Shown here: positions 15,919-23,247 of the stretch, in pieces | Numbering within the stretch: position 1 is the stretch's first letter | How the letters are laid out: every line of letters begins with the position of its first letter | Origin: Bacteroidota bacterium | GTDB taxonomy: Bacteria > Bacteroidota > Bacteroidia > Chitinophagales > Saprospiraceae | Assembly: GCA_020160935.1 (NCBI GenBank) | Contig: JAIUPL010000005.1 | Coordinates: forward strand, 1-64,000 | Length of the DNA: 64,000 nucleotides | Direction: 5' to 3' | The notes under the pieces: generated by a model | The model's input: the letters and a program-made list of their open reading frames with translations, nothing else | Databases searched by the model: none | Told to the model about the DNA's origin: nothing | Translations under genes and position numbers: made by a program

Positions 15919-17469
15919 ATGATACAAGGTTCTTTGTCTAAAATGGATGGCATAGAATCCATGAAAGGGTTCTATGGGATGAGTCCTAAAAGCAATGCAA
16001 TTTTTGGCGCAATTGCACAGGCGTACTATTTTTTGATTGGAACCGGCTCTATACCGGCAAGGTTACTCATGCGGAAGAACCTCGGTGAGAGAGCATTTAG
16101 CCCATTTGCCTTTCTACTGTGTGTTTTCTTTTTTATTTACTATGGTTTCGTTCCTTGGGATGAAGACTTTCCTATTTTAGGTGTTGTAGGTGTGGTAGGC
16201 AACCTCGGAGCTAGTCACTTTTGGGGAATCGAGAGCAATCTTTCCAGATTAATTTTGGCAAACATCATCTTAAATCCCTGCCTTTGGTTTATAGTCTGGC
16301 TAATTATAAAAGGTTTCCAGCATTTCAAGTCTGTCATTAAAAAAGTACGCAATAATCAAATCGAATACTCTTATTACAGAGGAGAAGGGAGGTATTTTGA
16401 ACATCGTATGAAAGGTAAAAAATGGGGCTTTGATATTGACGAACGGTTTATCAGGATGGTCATTGAACCATTAGCCATATTTAGAGTCAGTTTCTCGATA
16501 TTTATATTAGGTATTCTAACTGGATTAGCTATATACCGTTGGGGAGATCAAGCAAATGAAATCAACGGCTATATCCTGATTTTTCTTGGCTGGTTGACTA
16601 ATTTAGGATTGTTGGCAACCTTTTCGGCAGTTTGTTTATTCTTGGAAGAGTATGGAATTATGGCCCGTATTCGTGATGCTGCACTTGATCTTATTGATGG
16701 TGAATATGATATGGCATTTGTGATGAAAAAGAAGGAGGAACTTCAGTCAGAAAGAGAAAAACAAACAGATAATGTAAAAATAGCCGAAGAAGTTTACCAA
16801 AGCAATCTGAATCTAGCAGCTACTATGGCCACAATGCCAGTAGAGCCTCACGAAATAAAATCTTTAACGGCCGCAAAAGAGATATCTCCAACTGCAAATG
16901 ATAAAATAGAAATAAAGCAATCTAGTACAAAACGAAAACCAGGAATTTATTGGATAGTCAGTGCAACAGTCTTGATTTTATTACTTTCTACATTTGCCTA
17001 CTGGTTCAAAAATAATGGTTTGTTAAAGCAAACCACTGTAATAGAAAATGATGAGATTCTAAACCTTCTACCTAAAGATCTTCGTGATTTGTCCGAGGCA
17101 AACTATTCAGAAAAATCTCAAATATTATATGGTAAAGGATTCTATGAAGATGCTCTATCAAATTATCCAGAATTTAAAGGCTTTTGGATACATAGTAATT
17201 TCGGTTTGTTCCCTTTCCCCAGTAAAAAAGGAATTATATTGCTGTACAATGACATTGATAATGAGGTTGATCCATCATATGAAATATATTTTAACTCTGA
17301 TCAAAAGGATTTATACCTCAGTTTTTTGAAAAAATTTCCTACTATTGCTAGTATAGATGATACGAGCACCGAAATAAGGGAATCACCTATTTTTACAGAT
17401 ATGTACATTATCGATAGGGGCTATGCGAAAGAAGTTAATAAATACTGTGTAGAGATTGAAAAAAGATAG
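15919..17469 (+). CDS. Multi-pass membrane protein, possible partner of the coupling ATPase
   Basis: 516 residues with membrane segments near residues ~60-80, ~108-135, ~190-212 and ~220-245, then a cytoplasmic coiled region (MAFVMKKKEELQSEREKQ), a linker, a fifth helix (~341-360, YWIVSATVLILLLSTFAYWF) and a ~150-residue C-terminal globular domain (SEANYSEKSQILYGKGFYED). No family recognised. It begins six bases after the ATPase stop, so the two should be co-translated. The layout suggests a split coupling protein, but a transfer-inhibiting or exclusion protein is also possible. Confidence 0.6.
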   Translation: MIQGSLSKMDGIESMKGFYGMSPKSNAIFGAIAQAYYFLIGTGSIPARLLMRKNLGERAFSPFAFLLCVFFFIYYGFVPWDEDFPILGVVGVVGNLGASHFWGIESNLSRLILANIILNPCLWFIVWLIIKGFQHFKSVIKKVRNNQIEYSYYRGEGRYFEHRMKGKKWGFDIDERFIRMVIEPLAIFRVSFSIFILGILTGLAIYRWGDQANEINGYILIFLGWLTNLGLLATFSAVCLFLEEYGIMARIRDAALDLIDGEYDMAFVMKKKEELQSEREKQTDNVKIAEEVYQSNLNLAATMATMPVEPHEIKSLTAAKEISPTANDKIEIKQSSTKRKPGIYWIVSATVLILLLSTFAYWFKNNGLLKQTTVIENDEILNLLPKDLRDLSEANYSEKSQILYGKGFYEDALSNYPEFKGFWIHSNFGLFPFPSKKGIILLYNDIDNEVDPSYEIYFNSDQKDLYLSFLKKFPTIASIDDTSTEIRESPIFTDMYIIDRGYAKEVNKYCVEIEKR

Positions 17470-17530
17470 CAATTAACCCTTTTTTAACCTTTTTATTATA
17501 TAATATCTCTAATAATCAACGGAGATATCA

Positions 17531-17953
17531 ATGTTAAAAATTTTAATCCAACAGGGCTTACAGCAACAAAAGCAGGACAGTGATGGAGACGGCACTCCTG
17601 ACAAATTAGACAAATTTCCAGGTCAGAACGACTCGTGGGCTGCAAGGCGGCAAGCAGCGAAAGATCGTCTAGAAATTCAACGACAAGCAAAAGAAGCAAT
17701 TCAGGATATTGCCGGTCTTTTAATAGGCGAATACTATCACGACCGAAATGCATTTGCATCCGACAAGGGAATGGTAAAAGAAATGCAGGAAGATCTAATT
17801 AAATTAGGATATGATATCGGTAATAGTGGTGCAGATGGAAAACTAGGAGCAAAAACGAAAACCGCTATGCACAATTTTGAGCAAGATCATGCTGTGGAAA
17901 TGAAAACGGCAGCAGATATCCAGAGGTCAATAAATAAGGGATGGCAAAAGTGA
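17531..17953 (+). CDS. Small protein with calcium-type repeat and peptidoglycan-binding domain
   Basis: 140 residues. DSDGDGTPDKLDKFPGQ (residues ~17-33) is a thrombospondin type 3 calcium motif. The C-terminal ~60 residues (VKEMQEDLIKLGYDIG ... GADGKLGAKTKTAMHNFEQD) are a PG_binding_1 domain. No signal peptide is visible, which is odd for a wall-binding protein. A role in local wall remodelling at the transfer site is a guess. It has a GGAGAT ribosome site. Confidence 0.7.
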   Translation: MLKILIQQGLQQQKQDSDGDGTPDKLDKFPGQNDSWAARRQAAKDRLEIQRQAKEAIQDIAGLLIGEYYHDRNAFASDKGMVKEMQEDLIKLGYDIGNSGADGKLGAKTKTAMHNFEQDHAVEMKTAADIQRSINKGWQK

Positions 17954-17989
17954 GCATTGCTATTTCTCCTGCTCCGCTGAACAGATCAA

Positions 17990-18262
17990 TTATTGTAGCT
18001 TACTTTTGACCCATGTGGAAATAGCGCTGACCGCCAAAACAGCGAAACCATCCTTGAGATAGATTATTATCAACAATATACAGATTAGTGCTATCAGCAT
18101 CAATAAATAAAGCCACCAGGTTTTCTTAAGCAGTATTAAAGTATCTTGTGTATCGTATCCCCTTATCTCATAAGAAGGCGGAAATACTGTAAAGCGGAAC
18201 ACTCGCTCCTCTTTCTTTTCTTCTATCGGTTTTGCCGGACTATCGGCTTGCAGATTTGCCAT
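17990..18262 (-). CDS. Small single-pass membrane protein
   Basis: 90 residues, one membrane helix (residues ~49-68, WWLYLLMLIALICILLIIIY). The N-terminal part is polar and probably cytoplasmic (FRFTVFPPSYEIRGYDTQD). Not recognised. Convergent with the peptidoglycan-binding protein gene. Confidence 0.5.
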   Translation of the reverse strand: MANLQADSPAKPIEEKKEERVFRFTVFPPSYEIRGYDTQDTLILLKKTWWLYLLMLIALICILLIIIYLKDGFAVLAVSAISTWVKSKLQ

Positions 18263-18910
18263 ATTTTAAAATTTCTTGGCTCAAATTTCAGGCTGCCGCC
18301 ACGTTGCGGAAAGGACGGAAACAATGTCTATAATATATCCGGGGGTAGTAATTAGTCTATATGGACCAGTGAGTTGGAATATAGCCTTCATCTGTCTTTT
18401 AAGCCGTACGCTTCCCTGCCCCCACCTCTCATCATTCCCCCGCTTCCTTTCCGTTTCCCTCAAGCGCCCCCTAAAATGTCACAGTTTTAGTCTGCTGCGC
18501 CGCAAAAACAGCCGCCATTCCAGAAACCAAGGGGCCATCGGCAAACTGATGTGCTCGCTTTGGGCATTGCGCCTCTCCGGTGCTATCCCGCCTGGTATGC
18601 CGACTTCTTAACCATCGGCATTCTCCTCCCTTTTTCCTTCGAAATCTACAGCATCGCTCCGTGCGCGCTCAAGGGCCGCCGGTGGCTGCATTGCCATTTT
18701 TTTCTCTTTCAGCACGGCAAGCCTGAAAAAAATATCACTGCTCCCTTGCCCGCGCCTTCGCGCCGCTTGTCCATGATTGCTTCGCAAAAAGGGAGGATAC
18801 CTCAGTTAAGAGCATACAAGGCTACCAAGCCTTCCAGCCCGAAGAGGCAACCCTCCGCTCCCGAATAGAGGGAGTTTTCCTTGTTATGAGAAATTGAAAA
18901 TCAAGCGATT
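18263..18910. other. 648-bp gap with no supported gene
   Basis: Pyrimidine-rich on the plus strand and GC-rich, resembling the 7.2 and 8.0 kb leader repeats in composition but not alignable by eye. Open frames here lack coding character. CTCCC...GGGAG near 18848-18873 can form a hairpin shortly before the next gene. It may hold a leader or a small RNA. Confidence 0.5.
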
Positions 18911-19369
18911 ATGAAAAATCCACAATTCTGGCAGGTATCCGAGGTGCAGATAACGTACCGCAACCACTTAAAAGGCGCAGAGCTTCCGCAGATCAGTTCC
19001 TCGATTGATGCGGAGAACATCTTCCGGCAGAACTGGAGCGATGACATTGAAATGCTGGAGGAATTTGTCGTCCTCTTCCTGAACAAGGCCAACCGCGTAA
19101 AAGGGCTTTTCCGCGCCTCTCGCGGCGGCACTTGCGGCACTGTGGTAGATGCCAAGATCGTCTTTGCCGCAGCCCTTAAAGCAATGGCGGCCGGTATCAT
19201 CGTGGCACATAACCACCCTTCCGGCAGCCTAATTCCCAGTCAGGCAGATATAAGCCTAACCAAGAAACTACGCGCCGCAGGCGAAGCGCTTGAAATGCCG
19301 GTATTAGATCACATCATTCTTGCCCCTTACACCGGCTATTACTCTTTTGGTGATGAAGGCATGCTTTGA
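18911..19369 (+). CDS. RadC-like JAB domain protein
   Basis: 152 residues ending in the JAB/MPN metal motif: HNHPSGSLIPSQAD around residues 100-113 (two His, a Ser and an Asp), with an upstream Glu in the LEEFVVLFLN strand. Short RadC homologues of this form are standard passengers of Bacteroidota conjugative elements. A metal-dependent hydrolase is implied; the substrate is unknown. It lies 45 bases before the ArdC-like gene in the same direction, so both probably act on DNA entry. Confidence 0.85.
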   Translation: MKNPQFWQVSEVQITYRNHLKGAELPQISSSIDAENIFRQNWSDDIEMLEEFVVLFLNKANRVKGLFRASRGGTCGTVVDAKIVFAAALKAMAAGIIVAHNHPSGSLIPSQADISLTKKLRAAGEALEMPVLDHIILAPYTGYYSFGDEGML

Positions 19370-19414
19370 GCAGCCGCAATAAATAGCACTCTCCACTCTC
19401 TAAATTTTACGATT

Positions 19415-20359
19415 ATGCAAACCGCAACAGCAGCGAAAGCCACCACCGCACCCCAAACCACGGGCAGAGACCTTTACCGCGAAGTCACCGATAAAATTAT
19501 CGGCATGATTGAAAAAGGTGTTGCCCCCTGGCGCAGAACCTGGAGCACTTACGGACTTGCCCGCAATTACGCCACCGGCCACATTTACACCGGCATAAAC
19601 ATGATCCTGATGAACAACACGGAACACGCGATCCCCTATTTTATGACGTTCAACCAGATACAGGAACGCGGCGCGCAAATACGCAAAGGCGCAAAAGCGC
19701 AAATGGTCATTTACTTTAATGTGTACTACAAAGACGCGAACGACCAGAACCTCACCAGGTTCGATGCAAGAACACGCGCCGACAGCGGCGAGGAAATACA
19801 GGTTTTGAAGTTCATCAAATATTATAATGTTTTTAATATCGCCGACATTGAAGGGATTGAATTTGAAATCCCCGAAGTGGAATTAAAGCCAAATGAAAAG
19901 ATCGAACGCTGTGAAGCGATCATTGAAAATATGCCCAACCGACCCGAATTGCGGAGCATTGACGGAAACCGCGCTTTTTACTCGCCCATGCACGATTTTG
20001 TAAATATGCCTGCCATTGAACAGTTTGAAACGCCGGAAGATTACTATGCAACTTTCTTTCACGAACTCACCCACGCTACCGGCCATGCTTCCCGCCTTGG
20101 CCGTGAAGAGGTAACAAACCCGCAGATGTTCGGTAGTAAACCTTACAGCCGTGAGGAACTGGTAGCGGAAATGGGCGCTTCTTTCCTTTGCTCCAGCGTT
20201 CAGATTGATTTTGATAACATCATAGAAAATAACGCCGCCTACCTTGCCGGATGGCTCAATGTCCTGAAGGTGGACAGCAAATTTATTTTCAAGGCGGCGG
20301 CAGAAGCGCAGAAAGCAGCCGACTATATTTTGAATCGGAAAGCGGAAGAAAACGGCTGA
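19415..20359 (+). CDS. ArdC-like antirestriction protein (zincin)
   Basis: 314 residues. An N-terminal single-strand DNA-binding domain (DLYREVTDKIIGMIEKG, APWRRTW, TGINMILM, RKGAKAQMVIYF) and a C-terminal zinc metallopeptidase-like domain with HELTHATGH at ~residues 217-225 and the EELVAEMGASFL helix after it. ArdC proteins protect incoming single-stranded DNA from host endonucleases. Its presence on an element that also carries a restriction block fits a broad-host plasmid. Confidence 0.88.
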   Translation: MQTATAAKATTAPQTTGRDLYREVTDKIIGMIEKGVAPWRRTWSTYGLARNYATGHIYTGINMILMNNTEHAIPYFMTFNQIQERGAQIRKGAKAQMVIYFNVYYKDANDQNLTRFDARTRADSGEEIQVLKFIKYYNVFNIADIEGIEFEIPEVELKPNEKIERCEAIIENMPNRPELRSIDGNRAFYSPMHDFVNMPAIEQFETPEDYYATFFHELTHATGHASRLGREEVTNPQMFGSKPYSREELVAEMGASFLCSSVQIDFDNIIENNAAYLAGWLNVLKVDSKFIFKAAAEAQKAADYILNRKAEENG

Positions 20360-20543
20360 TTGGTAAAGCATTGCCGCGCCAAAACGTTAAATCCCCTGCG
20401 ACGGCTTGCCGTTCGCAGAGGATTTTTATTTGTTTTAAAAACAGGGCAAATTGTTTCAAAATTTCGCCCGCCTCGCGGCGGGGAGAGCGGCAGAATCTGC
20501 ACCGTTTTCTCCGACTAAAAAACTCACATAAGTTTTTCAGTTT

Positions 20544-21071
20544 TCATTGTTCTTCTTTTATGTATGCCAGTCTAATATGATCAAACCAACTCTGTTTGTT
20601 TGTTAATCGACGTACACCAATTAGTAATCCATTTATTGGAATAAATCCATTTACGTTTTTCGTAGCAAGAAGGCTTATAATTTGACTATCATCTTCATAT
20701 ACTAAACCGTTTAATGAGTCCAGTATTGCTTTCGTAAGATTATCAATGTCAACTTCTTGAAGACGTTTTTCATCCATTGAAACGTCAATTATTACTTCTA
20801 ATGGTTCAGGTTTTTTATATGGATGCTCCGGTTTAAGATACTTTGTTACTAAATCATGCAGATGTTTTTTAAATATTTGCACGACATCTTTGTCTTTCTG
20901 TTTAATATATAAGTCATAGTCATCAAGTTTGGTTTCAACACCATCTTCAACCTGTATTAATTCGTATCCCTCCATACGGTCAAACCAATCCTGTTTTGTT
21001 GGAATTTTATCTCCCCCAAAATAACCTATGAAAAAATCCAAATCAGGGTCTTTATTAACTGTTACTTTCAT
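20544..21071 (-). CDS. RusA family Holliday-junction resolvase
   Basis: 175 residues from the ATG at 21071. The RusA signature is clear: EVDIDNLTKAILDSLNGLVY then EDDSQI, giving the metal-binding Asp residues; VIIDVSMDE is the preceding strand. The N-terminal ~55 residues (DWFDRMEGYELIQV) are an extension beyond the usual ~120-residue RusA. It would resolve branched DNA, for instance plasmid dimers. Runs opposite to the ArdC-like gene. Confidence 0.75.
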   Translation of the reverse strand: MKVTVNKDPDLDFFIGYFGGDKIPTKQDWFDRMEGYELIQVEDGVETKLDDYDLYIKQKDKDVVQIFKKHLHDLVTKYLKPEHPYKKPEPLEVIIDVSMDEKRLQEVDIDNLTKAILDSLNGLVYEDDSQIISLLATKNVNGFIPINGLLIGVRRLTNKQSWFDHIRLAYIKEEQ

Positions 21072-21168
21072 TTTCAAAAAAATTTATGTTGCAACTGTTC
21101 GAAGAAGTTAACTGTGGTAATAAACACCTCCTTCCTTGATTATGAAATCAAAGTATTTGAGGATTAAT

Positions 21169-21915
21169 TTAATCAATATTCCAATAATTACTTGAATCCC
21201 CATCAAGTGCTTCATGCAATGTCATCTCCTCCCAACTATCATAGCCATACGCACCAGGCCCATCATCTGATGTATTTGAATACTCTTTACCATTATAGTA
21301 CCCTATTGAGTTCTCAAAGTTTTGATGCATGTTTTCAATCTTGTCCGAATATCTAAGGTTTATCCATTTTAATATTTTATTATCTTGAGTTACTGGAGTA
21401 CCATTATGCAGAGTTTCCCCAATCATGTAAAACTCTGGAAAAATATATGATCCAGTCAATATATGCTGCTCACTTTTATTAAGGCTAGATTGAATTTCAA
21501 ATCTCTTTAAAGAAATAAAAGTAACACTATCATCTTCCGTTTGAATGCCTACGTTATCTTTTCCAAATTTATAAAAATAAAATATTTTTTTGATTTTTCT
21601 AAAACCCAAAATCTGGTTTTTATCTTCTATGCGCAATCTCTCAACTTCTTTTTTTAACTCGAAAAAATATTCTTTAACAATTAAGTTGTCCTTATCACAG
21701 ATTGAACCGTTAAACATTTTATCGCCCTTCTTATAAAATTCTATTCTTAATGTTGAGCCAATTAATAATTCAAGTTCGAATATTTCTAACCCCGTATTTT
21801 GGCTAATATTATTAGGCGAAAGAAATACAAACTCATTATTTTCGAATTCAACTATTACGAGTTGTTTTTTATTCCGAATCCTAGTTTTAATATTTTTTAT
21901 GGATTTGTGTCTCAT
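21169..21915 (-). CDS. Hypothetical protein with acidic GYDSWEEM-type tail
   Basis: 248 residues, AT-rich unlike its neighbours. Two similar beta-rich halves (LVIVEFENNEFVFLSPNNIS and IGIQTEDDS... region, each followed by LEIFELELLIGS / SLNKSEQHILTGS and F-Y-x-x-G-D/E-x-x-x-N-G) suggest an internal duplication. The tail (YGYDSWEEMTLHEALDGDSS) is a type I associate with Bacteroidota toxin-immunity or plasmid proteins. Function unknown. Confidence 0.5.
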   Translation of the reverse strand: MRHKSIKNIKTRIRNKKQLVIVEFENNEFVFLSPNNISQNTGLEIFELELLIGSTLRIEFYKKGDKMFNGSICDKDNLIVKEYFFELKKEVERLRIEDKNQILGFRKIKKIFYFYKFGKDNVGIQTEDDSVTFISLKRFEIQSSLNKSEQHILTGSYIFPEFYMIGETLHNGTPVTQDNKILKWINLRYSDKIENMHQNFENSIGYYNGKEYSNTSDDGPGAYGYDSWEEMTLHEALDGDSSNYWNID

Positions 21916-22003
21916 AAGGCTACGGACTTTATTGATAGTTACTCTATAGAGTTACCTGCCAAATATAATGCCAAGACATCCGTTTCCTAAAACTTCCGTT
22001 TTT

Positions 22004-22141
22004 TTACTCCTCCTCTTCCATCTCATCTGATGTCCAAGCCAAAATCATTTCACCCCTCTTCTCCTGGGTTCTCTTTCTTTCAGCCAGTGTAAGAAACTGG
22101 TTTACAAAATCAAAGTCTACTTTATTGTGGCAGGTAACGTT
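22004..22141 (-). pseudogene. Possible gene remnant upstream of the resolvase
   Basis: A 45-codon open frame on the minus strand reads like protein (DFDFVNQFLTLAERKRTQEK ... AWTSDEMEEEE) but has no early start codon and opens at a stop near 22142. It may be the 3' end of a gene cut when the resolvase gene arrived. Confidence 0.25.
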
Positions 22142-22169
22142 TTATTACCACTTTGAAGAAGCCTTACTA

Positions 22170-22730
22170 ATGAAATTTGGATACGCTCGTGTCTCTACCA
22201 AAGACCAGAACCTGAACCTGCAAATTGATGCCTTCAGGAAAATCGGTTGTTCCGACACCTATATATATAAGGAAGAAATCTCCGGCGCATCGAGAGAGCG
22301 CCCGGAACTTCAAAAGATGCTCACACAGATTCGGGAGGGGGATATAGTAGTAGTCTGGAAACTCGACCGCCTCGGTCGCTCGGTCGCTGACCTCATTCAC
22401 CTGGTGAACGAGATCCAAAGCAAAGGTGCCGGATTTATTTCTCTCCAGGATAATATTGATACCACCACCCCGCATGGCAAGCTCGCTTTTCATATCTTCG
22501 CAGCGTTCGCAGAGTTCGAGCGAGAAATTATTCGAGAACGCACCAATGCCGGGCTTGCATCTGCCCGCGCCCGTGGGCGTAAAGGTGGCAGGCCGAAAGG
22601 ACTTTCTCCAGAGGCAAAAATCAAAGCCGCCGCTGCCACTTCACTTTACCAACAGAAAAAGTCCGTTACCGAAATATGCAAAACCCTTTTCATCTCCAGG
22701 AAGACTTTTTACAAGTACCTTAAAATTTAA
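22170..22730 (+). CDS. Serine recombinase (resolvase/invertase)
   Basis: 186 residues from the ATG at 22170. Catalytic serine in YARVSTKDQNL (residue ~9), the arginine motif in WKLDRLGRSVADL, the E-helix AAFAEFEREIIRERT, and a C-terminal HTH (KSVTEICKTLFISRKTFYKY) after a GRKGGRPKG hinge. The size fits Tn3-type resolvases or invertases. It may resolve plasmid multimers; no obvious res site was seen in the 250 bases upstream. Confidence 0.9.
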   Translation: MKFGYARVSTKDQNLNLQIDAFRKIGCSDTYIYKEEISGASRERPELQKMLTQIREGDIVVVWKLDRLGRSVADLIHLVNEIQSKGAGFISLQDNIDTTTPHGKLAFHIFAAFAEFEREIIRERTNAGLASARARGRKGGRPKGLSPEAKIKAAAATSLYQQKKSVTEICKTLFISRKTFYKYLKI

Positions 22731-22735
22731 CGCTC

Positions 22736-23230
22736 TCATTCCTTTATAATTAAGTTTCTGGATGAAGCCCAACCATATATAAAATCCCGAATCTCATTAA
22801 TTCGCGGCGCAACCTCCGACTTTCCGTTTCTGATTCCAACGATTGAATGCAATGAAAGCAAGTATTTCATTAACTCCAAGTCATCAGGAGTTGGCGTTTC
22901 ATTAGGGTCAAAATACCCTGGATTAAGCCACTGAGAAAAAATGAAATAGTTATTATCGGAAAAAAATTGTATTGTCTGAGTTACATCTGCTCGGTATTGC
23001 ATGGAACATAAAACGATTCTTGGTTTCTGTTCTCCAATAATATTCCCGACATAACTTTCACGTTCTTCAGGGCTTCCACTGACAAGAAACACATGAACAT
23101 ATTCCCGTTCTCGCAGGTAAAGTTTTCTTATTTTTTTCCCTGTCTTTACTTTGCCTTCAAAAAGTTGATTCCAGGTTGTAGACTTTCCTGAATTCCGGTT
23201 GCCTAATACTGTAATGGCTAGATTTTCCAT
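22736..23230 (-). CDS. Small P-loop protein at the end of the restriction operon
   Basis: 164 residues. Walker A GNRNSGKST (residues ~10-18) after a hydrophobic strand (LAITVLG), and a PRIVLCSMQYRADVTQTI strand with no clear NKxD, so GTPase specificity is doubtful. It starts 17 bases after the Res stop in the same direction and so is the last gene of the operon. It might be a regulatory or sensor NTPase of the system. It converges on the resolvase gene. Confidence 0.55.
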   Translation of the reverse strand: MENLAITVLGNRNSGKSTTWNQLFEGKVKTGKKIRKLYLREREYVHVFLVSGSPEERESYVGNIIGEQKPRIVLCSMQYRADVTQTIQFFSDNNYFIFSQWLNPGYFDPNETPTPDDLELMKYLLSLHSIVGIRNGKSEVAPRINEIRDFIYGWASSRNLIIKE

Positions 23231-23247
23231 ATTGATTATTTAATAGG

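Noticed and set aside
18276-18868. Two plus-strand frames of 105-111 codons
   Set aside because: Pro/Ser/Arg/His-rich with no fold, in pyrimidine-rich DNA; no credible start or ribosome site.
13997-23230. Self-transmissible conjugative element
   Set aside because: Relaxase and coupling-type ATPase are present, but no VirB4, VirB6-type or Tra pore gene is found anywhere inside the att sites.
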